This document shows, in pieces, positions 27,438-35,496 of a stretch of 64,000 nt of DNA (positions are counted from its first letter, which is position 1; the number at the start of each line of letters is the position of its first letter). A program made the translations under genes and the position numbers. This DNA comes from JAFAHS01 sp046728175 (GTDB taxonomy: Bacteria > Desulfobacterota > Binatia > Binatales > Binataceae): assembly GCA_046728175.1 (NCBI GenBank), contig JBKPEA010000026.1, positions 1 to 64,000 on the forward strand, written 5' to 3'. The notes beneath the pieces are model-generated. The model saw only the letters and a list, made by a program, of their open reading frames with translations. It was not told the origin of the DNA and searched no databases.

Positions 27438-28378
27438 CAGGTTCTGATCATGCCCAACTCAGTGCGCATATGATCGATCGTCTTGCGAAGTCCGCTGTTA
27501 AGCGGAACGCGAGGTTCCCATTTAAGCAGCTTTCTCGCAAGCGCGATGTCGGGCTTCCGTCGCACCGGATCATCCGGCCGCGCGGGAGCGATCTTGAGCT
27601 TGGAAGAACTGCCCGCCAGTTCGATGGCGAGCGAGGCCAGCTCGAGGATAGTCACTTCGTAGGGGTTGCCGATGTTGACCGGTCCAATCTGCTCCTCCTG
27701 TGCCATCATCCGTACCAATGCTTCGACCGTGTCATCAACGTAGGCGAAGGACCGCGTCTGCTTGCCGTCGCCGTAAACCTCGAGATCCTGGCCGCGAATC
27801 GCGGCCGCGCAGAAGCTGGAGACCACGCGGCCATCGTCAATCGCCATGCGCGGCCCATAGGTGTTGAAAATTCGAACGATGCGTATGTCGATCTTGTTCT
27901 GCCGATGATAGTCCATCATCAGAGCTTCAGCGACACGCTTGCCTTCGTCGTAGCAGGCGCGTACGCCGATCGGGTTTACATGGCCCCAGTATGCCTCGGT
28001 TTGCGGGTGCTGTTCCGGATCGCCGTACACTTCGCTGGTGGAAGCGAGCAAGATTCGCGCGTGCACGCGCTTTGCTATGCCGAGCATGTTGATGGTGCCC
28101 ATGACGCTGGTCTTTATCGTCTTGACCGGGTTGTACTGGTAGTGAACGGGCGAGGCGGGACACGCAAGATGAAAAATGCGATCGACTTCGAGCAGGATGG
28201 GTTCGACGATGTCGTGACGCACCAGCTCGAAGTTAGGGTGATCGCGCAGGTGCATGACGTTGGCGCGCTTGCCACTGAAATAGTTGTCGAGACTGACCAC
28301 TTCGTGCCCGTCGCGCAGCAGCCGGTCGCACAAATGGGAGCCGAGGAATCCCGCGCCGCCGGTAACCAATACTCGCAC
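27437..28378 (-). CDS. uxs: UDP-glucuronate decarboxylase (UDP-xylose synthase)-like
   Basis: A 313-residue extended SDR. The NAD-binding motif is TGGAGFLGSHLCDRLL; HLACPASPVHYQYNPVKTIK and STSEVYGDPEQHPQTE are diagnostic of UDP-xylose synthases; CYDEGKR supplies the Tyr and Lys of the active site. The enzyme oxidises UDP-glucuronate at C4, decarboxylates it and reduces it to UDP-xylose. It starts at GTG 28378 after AAGGAG. It lies in an operon with an ArnB-like aminotransferase, so a 4-keto pentose intermediate could be shared. Confidence 0.9.
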   Translation of the reverse strand: MRVLVTGGAGFLGSHLCDRLLRDGHEVVSLDNYFSGKRANVMHLRDHPNFELVRHDIVEPILLEVDRIFHLACPASPVHYQYNPVKTIKTSVMGTINMLGIAKRVHARILLASTSEVYGDPEQHPQTEAYWGHVNPIGVRACYDEGKRVAEALMMDYHRQNKIDIRIVRIFNTYGPRMAIDDGRVVSSFCAAAIRGQDLEVYGDGKQTRSFAYVDDTVEALVRMMAQEEQIGPVNIGNPYEVTILELASLAIELAGSSSKLKIAPARPDDPVRRKPDIALARKLLKWEPRVPLNSGLRKTIDHMRTELGMIRT

Positions 28379-28389
28379 GCTCTTCTCCT

Positions 28390-29571
28390 TCAGCGCCGGT
28401 TTTCGCCGGCGATCGAAAGTACGGTCTCGATCACGTACGTCACGTCTTCGTCACTCATCGAGGCGTAGATCGGCAGAGAGAGACACCGGTTGTAAATATC
28501 TTCGGCGACTGGGAAATCGCCGTCACGATAGCCGTAAACTCGCTGATAGTAGTGCATGGTGTGCAGGGGGATGCAGTGTACTGAGGTTCCCACCCCGCGC
28601 TCCCGCAGCATCTCCACGAACTGGCCTCTCCCGATGCGCAGCAAGTCCGGCTTCAGGCGGAGCACATAGAGGTGCCACGGGTGCTGGATACCGGATTCGG
28701 CGTAGGGAACCTGAAAGACCTCGCAGCCACGAAACGCATTGCTGTAGCGTTTGGCGATCTCGCCGCGCCGGCACATCAGTTCGTCTGCGCGCCGCAGCTG
28801 CGCAAGCCCGATCGCCGCGTGAACATCCGAGAGATTGTACTTGAAGCCGAGATCGTGAATTTCGTAGAACCACGAGCCGGTGGTGTCGTAGCGCTTCCAC
28901 GCGTCCTTGTTCATGCCGTGGAGGCTCGCGACCGCGATCTTTTCGGCCAAGGTGTCGTCGGCGGTGGTAATCATTCCACCTTCCGCCGAAGTGAAATTCT
29001 TGGTCGCGTAAAAGCTGAAGCAGGTGAGGTCGCCAACCGTTCCGATCCGGGTCATCCCGCGACCATCGAGGTAGCGTGCCGCACCAGCCGCATGAGCTGC
29101 ATCTTCAACTACCTTGAGCTCGTATTGCCGCGCGATGGCAAGCAGGCGATCCATGTCGCAGGGATGGCCGGCGAAGTGAACCGGGAGGAGGGCGCGCACG
29201 CGCCGATGACGTCCTCCCTCGAGGGCTTCCTCCACACGCGCGGGACTGAGGTTGAAGGTTCCGGGGTCAACGTCCACAAACACCGGCTTGATACCGAGGT
29301 AGCCCATGACCTCCGCGGTCGCGGTGAAGGTGAACGGGGTGGTTATGACCTCATCGCCCGGGCCGAAGCCGAGCGCCCACAGAGACAGGTGGAGTGCCCC
29401 GGTACAGTGCGCCACGGCGAGCGCGTTGCGAGCGCCGACGTACCTGGCAAATTCCTTTTCGAACTGCTTTGCCTTGGGCCCGGTGGTTATCCATCCGGAA
29501 CGCAAGGTCTCGATGACTTCGCCTTCTTCTTCGGGGCCTATTGAGGGACGATGGAATGGTATCTGGCGCAT
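28390..29571 (-). CDS. DegT/DnrJ/EryC1/StrS (ArnB-like) sugar aminotransferase
   Basis: A 393-residue PLP-dependent nucleotide-sugar aminotransferase. Features are FHRPSIGPEEEGEVIETL and SGWITTGPKAKQFE at the start, VVEDAAHAAGA, and the PLP lysine in CFSFYATKNFTSAEGG. The C-terminal HCIPLHTMHYYQRVYGYRDG is close in style to ArnB, which aminates UDP-4-keto-pentose to UDP-4-amino-4-deoxy-arabinose. It is 11 bp upstream of the UDP-glucuronate decarboxylase gene, which could make that keto-sugar. Other amino-sugar products are possible. The operon's promoter should lie in 29572-29745. Confidence 0.88.
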   Translation of the reverse strand: MRQIPFHRPSIGPEEEGEVIETLRSGWITTGPKAKQFEKEFARYVGARNALAVAHCTGALHLSLWALGFGPGDEVITTPFTFTATAEVMGYLGIKPVFVDVDPGTFNLSPARVEEALEGGRHRRVRALLPVHFAGHPCDMDRLLAIARQYELKVVEDAAHAAGAARYLDGRGMTRIGTVGDLTCFSFYATKNFTSAEGGMITTADDTLAEKIAVASLHGMNKDAWKRYDTTGSWFYEIHDLGFKYNLSDVHAAIGLAQLRRADELMCRRGEIAKRYSNAFRGCEVFQVPYAESGIQHPWHLYVLRLKPDLLRIGRGQFVEMLRERGVGTSVHCIPLHTMHYYQRVYGYRDGDFPVAEDIYNRCLSLPIYASMSDEDVTYVIETVLSIAGENRR

Positions 29572-29745
29572 GCAGTCTTTCTAGAGGCGAGCGTCAGCGA
29601 GCGCTCATCAGTATGAAGTTGCCCGCGTTTAAGCCGCCCGCGAGACCCGCTCCAGCGCGGTAAAGAGCGACTTTGCGCGAGTATAAGGATAGGTCAAAAC
29701 GCGGGCAAGGTGGGCCTGCCGCAAGCTCGTCGGGTTGGCCTCAAA

Positions 29746-30795
29746 CTAGCCGGCGGTCCCGTCCGGAGGTGGCCCCCGCATTATGTAAGTGGGAACGCCG
29801 GTTTTTTCCTCGACCGCTTTCTGAAGTTTCGGAATATCAACCTGGTCTTCGAGACCGTACTGCTTTACCTCCTCGAGCGCATGAGCCCACGCGCCGGGGA
29901 AGCGTCCATAGAGGTCGTCATGCACCTCGACATACAGGGCATCCCCACGCCAGCCAAATTTTATCGGCTGGTATATGAATTCGCCCGGCGTGCCGACTTT
30001 CACCTTGTGAAACAGCCGATCGATATCTTCGGGATACAGGCGCACGCATCCATGGCTTACTTCCATGCCGACACCCCACGGAACGTTGGTGCCGTGCAGG
30101 GCGTATTCCGGGAGCGTCAATTCGAGTCGATAGAAGCCGAGCGGATTGTCCGGATCGCCACCCGGAATCATGTGGTCGGCTTCGCCATCGCGCTCCAGGT
30201 GTTCCTGGTATATGTCGAGTGGAACCACCCAGGTGGGATTCTTGGTCTTCCCTTTCACGGTGAACGCGCCGACCGGTGTCTTCCAGTCGTAGCGACCAAG
30301 ACCGACCGGGAACGTGTACACCACGTCCGGACGCACGCTCGATTTGACGGACATCGACGCTTTGGTCACCTTTCCTCTGCCGAGGACGGGTCCGGTGGGA
30401 GACGGATAATAGTAATAGATGCGCATCTCCGGGATGTTGAGGATGATCCCCACATGCGGAGTGTCGGGCAAAATGAACTCGTCCGGGAGGGTGATGTCTC
30501 TTTCGGCCGGCGGCGACCACCAATCGATGTGTCCGTTAGCATTGGAGATCTCCGGCGCGGTCACGCCGAACCATCTTCCCACATCCAGAAGTGTGTCGCC
30601 CTTTTGCAGCCGATAGGTGACCAGGTTGCCAATGATGTTGTCGCGGCCCTGTGGAAGTGGGTACGCATACAAAGGCCGCTTCCCGAACTGATCGTCAGTC
30701 CATCCCAGCGCGCTGCGAGGCGGCGACCACAGCGCAGCGGCTAGCAGAAGCGCTGCTATTGACCATCTGAAAATACGGTGGAGTGAGTACTTCAA
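29746..30795 (-). CDS. L,D-transpeptidase with LysM domain
   Basis: A 349-residue exported peptidoglycan enzyme starting at TTG 30795 with a signal peptide (SIAALLLAAALWSP). A LysM-like repeat follows (TYRLQKGDTLLDVGRWFGV), then the YkuD catalytic domain with HGTNVPWGVG and the active-site SHGCVRL (Cys250). It forms 3-3 cross-links in peptidoglycan or attaches proteins to it, in the periplasm. Length and domain order are normal for ErfK/YbiS-type proteins, indicating a Gram-negative envelope. Confidence 0.9.
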   Translation of the reverse strand: MKYSLHRIFRWSIAALLLAAALWSPPRSALGWTDDQFGKRPLYAYPLPQGRDNIIGNLVTYRLQKGDTLLDVGRWFGVTAPEISNANGHIDWWSPPAERDITLPDEFILPDTPHVGIILNIPEMRIYYYYPSPTGPVLGRGKVTKASMSVKSSVRPDVVYTFPVGLGRYDWKTPVGAFTVKGKTKNPTWVVPLDIYQEHLERDGEADHMIPGGDPDNPLGFYRLELTLPEYALHGTNVPWGVGMEVSHGCVRLYPEDIDRLFHKVKVGTPGEFIYQPIKFGWRGDALYVEVHDDLYGRFPGAWAHALEEVKQYGLEDQVDIPKLQKAVEEKTGVPTYIMRGPPPDGTAG

Positions 30796-30887
30796 GCCGA
30801 ATTAGGTTATTTCCCTTCGGAAATCCGCTTGCGCATCCCAGCAACCTGAGCCAAAAATTCTGGAGACGAATTGTAGGCCATGCTCGC

Positions 30888-33071
30888 CTAGTCGGCAATC
30901 GGTTTAAGGTTAGCGAATCTTAGCACAAGTAACTTGAGCCCGGCGCGATCGAAATCGACCCAGGCCTTAGCGGCATCCCCGCGCCCCTCGCGTCGGCGGA
31001 CGATTCCGCGCCCGAAGGTGGAGTGCATGACCCGCGCTCCGACCGCGACCACCTCGTGAGGTTCCTCACCGCCCTCAAGTTGTCCATCGCTATAGTCGAC
31101 GTACGGCTCGCGCGATGCGGCGTCGCGCGGGCTGGTGCGCGGCCGCTCGGGAGCGATTCGGCGAAGCAGGCCGCCATCAATTTCGCTCAGAAATCTCGAC
31201 GGCCGCGACTCCTGCCTGACGCCATACAGCTCGCGCGAGAAGGTGTTCGAAAGATAGAGCAGGCGGCGGGCGCGCGTCATGCCGACGTAGCACAGACGCC
31301 TTTCCTCCTCGATTTCGTCGCTGCTGTCTTGCGAGCGGTTGTGCGGGAACAACCCTTCCTCCATCCCGGCGATGAAGACCACGGGGTATTCCAGCCCTTT
31401 GGAGGTATGTAGGGTCATCAACGCGGCGCGGCCACCTTGGCTGGCAACCTGGTCGGCATCGCTGACGAGTGCGACCCGGTCCAGAAAGTCGGCAAGGCGC
31501 CCTGGTTCTCCTTCTGCATCGAAGGCGGCGGCCGCAGCGAGCATTTCGGCAAGGTTCTGTTTGCGCGCCGTTACATCGGGAAGGCTCTCGAGGTAGGCCT
31601 CGAAGCCTGAGTAGCTGACGACGGTACTGATGATCGATTGCACCGGCATGGCCGGAACCTTGGCCGAGAGCTCACGCATCCACCCATACAGCACGCCCGC
31701 GGTTTTGGCGATTCGCAATGCTACCCTGGACTCGGTTTCCAGCCGGCCTAGCGCTTCGAACGAAGCGATGCGCTCGCGCGCGGCGATCTCGCCGACCACT
31801 TCGAGGGTCTTGGCGCCAATCCCGCGCGGTGGTGTCCCGGCCATCCGTTCGAGGCTGAGCGAATCGGCCGGATTTGCGAGCACCCGCAGGTACGCGAGCA
31901 GATCCTTGACGTCGCGCTGCTCGTAGAATCGCACGCCACCCACCACGTAGTAGGGAACGCGGCGCCGCACGAGCGCTTCTTCGATCACGCGCGACTGCGC
32001 ATTGACGCGATAGAAAACCACGAAATCGGCGGGCTTGAAGGCGCCCGAGGCAACCAGGCGAGCGACTTCGCGCGCGATAAAGTCGGCCTCGTCCCGTTCC
32101 GTCATCCCGGTGTAATAGACTACCGGTTCGCCGGTCTCGTTCTCGGTCCATAGGGTTTTTTCCTTGCGTTCGGTGTTGTTGCAGATCACCCCTCCGGCGG
32201 CAGCGAGAATGACTTTGGTGGAACGGTAATTCTGCTCAAGCTTGAAAATGGTCGCATCGGGAAAATCGGATTCGAACGCCAGGATGTTGCGGATGTCCGC
32301 GCCGCGCCATCTATAGATCGACTGATCCTCGTCGCCGACCACGCAGACATTGGCACTGCGGGCGGACAATGTGCGGACCAGCAGGTATTGAACGTGATTG
32401 GTGTCTTGATATTCGTCGACCAGCAGATGCTCCGCGTGCGATTGCCAGCGGACGAGTACCTCGCGATCCTGGTCGAATAGCATCCAGGCCAGCATCTGGA
32501 GATCGGCGAAGTCCATGGCGTTTATGGCCCGCATCCGCTCCTGGTAAAGCCGATACAAGTTCGCGATCGCGGTTTCGCGTGCACTTCCCGCGGAGGTCGC
32601 CATCGCGGCTGGCGAAATAGCTTCGTTCTTGGCCTGCTCGATGCGCGCGCGCACCAGTTCGAGCGGGGGAGCATCGGCGAGCGTCGCCTCTTCGATTACT
32701 CCACGGAGCATCGTGACGGAGTCGCTTTCATCCAAAATCGAGAAGTTGCGATCGAAGCCCAACGCCGCGCATTCCTGGCGCAGGATTCGAGCGCACATCG
32801 AATGGAAGGTGCTGACCCACGGCGGTCGCGCGGCGGGGCCGAGCAAGGCGCCAACGCGATCGCGCATTTCAGCGGCAGCCTTATTGGTGAAGGTAACCGC
32901 CAGCACGCGCCTGGGATCCGCGTTGCGTTCTCCAAGAAGGTGCGCGATACGATAGGTGAGAACGCGAGTCTTACCTGAACCGGCGCCGGCCAGGATGAGT
33001 ATCGGACCGTCTGGCGCCAGGACCGCCGCACGCTGCTCGGGGTTCAAGTTGTCGAGTCGGGTAGATGACAT
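30888..33071 (-). CDS. pcrA: UvrD/PcrA/Rep-type DNA helicase
   Basis: A 727-residue superfamily 1A 3'-5' helicase for excision repair and replication fork processing. Motif Q/I appear as LNPEQRAAVLA and ILAGAGSGKT. Then come VTFTNKAAAEMRDRV (Ia), DEYQDTNHVQY (II), VGDEDQSIYRWRGAD (III), LEQNYRST (IV), TLHTSKGLEYPVVF (V) and YVGMTRARRLLYLS (VI). A C-terminal Tudor-like tail (GARVMHSTFGRGIV) is typical of PcrA/UvrD. It is complete and divergent from rlmE with a 98-bp gap. Confidence 0.95.
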   Translation of the reverse strand: MSSTRLDNLNPEQRAAVLAPDGPILILAGAGSGKTRVLTYRIAHLLGERNADPRRVLAVTFTNKAAAEMRDRVGALLGPAARPPWVSTFHSMCARILRQECAALGFDRNFSILDESDSVTMLRGVIEEATLADAPPLELVRARIEQAKNEAISPAAMATSAGSARETAIANLYRLYQERMRAINAMDFADLQMLAWMLFDQDREVLVRWQSHAEHLLVDEYQDTNHVQYLLVRTLSARSANVCVVGDEDQSIYRWRGADIRNILAFESDFPDATIFKLEQNYRSTKVILAAAGGVICNNTERKEKTLWTENETGEPVVYYTGMTERDEADFIAREVARLVASGAFKPADFVVFYRVNAQSRVIEEALVRRRVPYYVVGGVRFYEQRDVKDLLAYLRVLANPADSLSLERMAGTPPRGIGAKTLEVVGEIAARERIASFEALGRLETESRVALRIAKTAGVLYGWMRELSAKVPAMPVQSIISTVVSYSGFEAYLESLPDVTARKQNLAEMLAAAAAFDAEGEPGRLADFLDRVALVSDADQVASQGGRAALMTLHTSKGLEYPVVFIAGMEEGLFPHNRSQDSSDEIEEERRLCYVGMTRARRLLYLSNTFSRELYGVRQESRPSRFLSEIDGGLLRRIAPERPRTSPRDAASREPYVDYSDGQLEGGEEPHEVVAVGARVMHSTFGRGIVRRREGRGDAAKAWVDFDRAGLKLLVLRFANLKPIAD

Positions 33072-33169
33072 TGCGGAAGTCTCGTACGCAAACGCGAGTT
33101 CTTAACGATAGCGGTCGGGAGTTAGCGGGCCTAGAGCCGCCGGTCACAACTCTCGGCAGATAATCCACA

Positions 33170-33772
33170 ATGGCGACCTATCAGCCGCACGACAGATATT
33201 ATCGCAAGGCGCGCGCACAAGGGCTGGTCTCGCGCGCGGCGTTCAAAATCGAAGAAATCATCACTCGCTCGAAATTGGTGCGGCGCGACGCGCGAATTGC
33301 CGACCTCGGGTGCGCGCCCGGCGGATGGCTGGTGATACTCGCCCACGCGGTAGGTCCCGCGGGCCGGGTGGTGGGTGTTGACCTTACCCGATGCACAAAC
33401 CCGCCACCTCCGGCCGTGACTATCGTCGGCGACATCACAGATCCTGCGACGGTGGAGCGCGCGATCGCCGCGCTCGGTGGTCCGGCCGACCTGGTGACCA
33501 GCGACCTGGCGCCGAAACTGAGCGGAATCACCGCGCGAGATCAGGCACAGTCGCAACGCCTGTTGTCAGCGGCCCGGACTTTTGTACGGCGGGCATTGAA
33601 ACCCGGCGGCGCGATGGTCGCCAAGGTTTTCATGGGCAGTGATTTCAAACAGATGATTGGGGACTTCGACCGCGACTTTGAGCATGTCGAAGTAACCCGC
33701 ACCGCCGCGACCCGCCCGGGCTCTTCGGAGTTGTACGTCGTTGCACGCGGTTTCAAAAGCAAGGAGACCTGA
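33170..33772 (+). CDS. rlmE: 23S rRNA 2'-O-uridine methyltransferase RlmE (FtsJ)
   Basis: A 200-residue RrmJ/FtsJ methyltransferase that methylates the 2'-O of U2552 in 23S rRNA. It opens with DRYYRKARAQGLVSRAAFK, the family N-terminus carrying the first catalytic Lys. The SAM motif is IADLGCAPGGW, and the K-D-K-E tetrad is completed by TSDLAPKLSG, MVAKVF and SSELYVVA. Length is normal. It is monocistronic or leads into the lipoprotein gene 87 bp downstream. Confidence 0.94.
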   Translation: MATYQPHDRYYRKARAQGLVSRAAFKIEEIITRSKLVRRDARIADLGCAPGGWLVILAHAVGPAGRVVGVDLTRCTNPPPPAVTIVGDITDPATVERAIAALGGPADLVTSDLAPKLSGITARDQAQSQRLLSAARTFVRRALKPGGAMVAKVFMGSDFKQMIGDFDRDFEHVEVTRTAATRPGSSELYVVARGFKSKET

Positions 33773-33858
33773 CTCGCGGAGAACGGCGCCGCTTTCGCGA
33801 AGGCCGCAGACTAGCGGTTCCGTTTGGCTTACCTCCAGTGCGCGCGTAGATTCAGGAC

Positions 33859-34662
33859 ATGGAGCGCGCGAGTGCACGGCGGCTCTGTTTGCTGATGCTG
33901 GCCGCAGTCTGTACGGCGTGCTCGTGTGCCCGTCATACCGTGTCGCCACCCGACCCGGCCGCCGAGGTGGGACCTGGCGAAATCGAGGTGAAAGTGGTCT
34001 CGGTAGGGGTCGACGATTTCACCCAGGCACATTTCGTAATGCTCAGCAGCGCGGACCATGAGCATCAACTCCCTATTTTAGTCGGTGACCGCGAGGCCGA
34101 CGCGATTATGCGCGCGCTGCAGGGGGTACAACTCGAGCGCCCGTTTACCCACGATCTAATGAGGGCGATCATCCAGGCGAATGGCGAGCGGGTCGATTGC
34201 GTGTCGATCTCAGACCTGCGCGATGAGGTCTACTACGCGACTATTTATATGAATGGTGGGAAAACCAAGATCGACAGCCGGCCCAGCGATGCTATCGCAC
34301 TCGCGGCGAATCTCGGCGCACCCATCTTCGTCGCTTCCAAGCTGTTCGAGAATGAGCCGGCGCCCGCAATCGGCGCGCGGTCGGCGCCACGCACGGTAAC
34401 GGCGATGGGAATCACGGTTGAAGAACTTACCCCGCCACTGGCGCAGTATTTTCACGCTTCCCGGGGCGTGCTGATCGCGGACCTGGATGCGAGCGCGGCG
34501 AAGAACGGGATTGAGCGCGGCGACATCATTATCCAAGTGGGGGTGCACGCCGTCGGCAGCCCGGCGGAGTTCGCAAGAGAGGCGAATACCGAACCGGGAA
34601 GGACGGTGGTGCTCAGGGTCAGTCACGACGGCGCTGAGCACAACGTCTCGTTCGTCCGCTAG
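33859..34662 (+). CDS. Lipoprotein with bifunctional-nuclease (DUF151) and PDZ domains
   Basis: A 267-residue exported protein with a signal and probable lipobox around LAAVCTACS. A bifunctional nuclease domain follows (about residues 40-165): HFVMLSSADHEHQLPILVGD, EADAIMRALQGV and IDSRPSDAIALAANLGAPIF. The C-terminal ~90 residues form a PDZ-like domain (GVLIADLDASAAKNGIERGD, then IIIQVGVHAVGSPAEF). A DUF151 domain joined to PDZ on a lipoprotein is unusual to me; a periplasmic regulatory or nuclease role is possible but unproven. Its stop at 34662 directly abuts the stop of the convergent gene. Confidence 0.85.
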   Translation: MERASARRLCLLMLAAVCTACSCARHTVSPPDPAAEVGPGEIEVKVVSVGVDDFTQAHFVMLSSADHEHQLPILVGDREADAIMRALQGVQLERPFTHDLMRAIIQANGERVDCVSISDLRDEVYYATIYMNGGKTKIDSRPSDAIALAANLGAPIFVASKLFENEPAPAIGARSAPRTVTAMGITVEELTPPLAQYFHASRGVLIADLDASAAKNGIERGDIIIQVGVHAVGSPAEFAREANTEPGRTVVLRVSHDGAEHNVSFVR

Positions 34663-35300
34663 TCAGTCCATCAGGTTCGAATTGTCGCACATTTCGTAGT
34701 TGCCTCCGCCGAAATACCGCACGTAGAATTCGGTCAGTCGCTCCAGACTGGTCATCACGTCGTGATAGCGGACACAACCGTGCGCGTAGATGCTGAGGCT
34801 GCTTTCGGCGGCTCCGTTCAGCTGGGCAAACTTGGCGGCAAGCTCGGTGCCAAGCGGAAAAGTGAACGGCTCGCCGGGGGGCCTGCCACCATGAAAGCGT
34901 TACGGATGAGATTCGTCTCGGGACAACCGGTGAACTGTTTGTCGGCCGACTGATCGTCAACGACAAACTCGACCGTAACCTCCAGAGCTTTGGCCGGAGT
35001 CCTGCCCAGATTTTCCACGGTTAGTGAGAATTTCGGGACCACGGGCTGGCGTGCGTTGGGAGGCGGATAAAAGAACTTGAGCGTAGGGATGTCGAGCCAC
35101 GCGCGAACCGTAGCGATGCTGGCGTCGGCGCTCTGCCGGGCCATGCGGGAGGCCATGACGGCCACCCGCAGGGCGGCCAGTGAGATCAGCGAGTAGACCG
35201 CGGTGAACGCCACCAACCAAAAATTGAAATTGTGCCAGAAGTGTCTGCGTGGCACTTGCTCGGTGGGCGATGAACGGGCGGTCGCGGGAGGGGAGGTCAT
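34663..35300 (-). pseudogene. Membrane-anchored hypothetical protein with a one-base homopolymer lesion
   Basis: The frame from ATG 35300 encodes a cytoplasmic N-terminus and one membrane helix (WLVAFTAVYSLISLAALRVA). A soluble domain follows (SLTVENLGRTPAKALEVT, then CPETNLIRNAFMVAGPP) up to a run of six G (34876-34881; C on the coding strand). Beyond it the continuing text GEPFTFPLGTELAAKF, SIYAHGCVRYHDVM and FYVRYFGGGNYEMC lies one frame over and ends at TGA 34663-34665. Adding one C restores a 212-residue protein. Everything else is clean, so this is either a very recent mutation, a phase-variable tract or a sequencing error. The family is unknown. Confidence 0.75.
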
Positions 35301-35496
35301 CGAGAACTAGCCCTCAAGGCAGGGGTTCGTTCGAAACGCCGTCCCGGTGACCGGCTCGCTTCATGCTCGTGCTTCACTTGTTTCGCGTAGGGCCTGAATG
35401 GTGTTTTAGGTTGCGTCGCAAAACAAGCTCGGCGGCGCGGGCCCCAGAGAAACCCTGAAAGACCAGCTGGTGGGACAAAGGGGGCGGCGCCGACAG

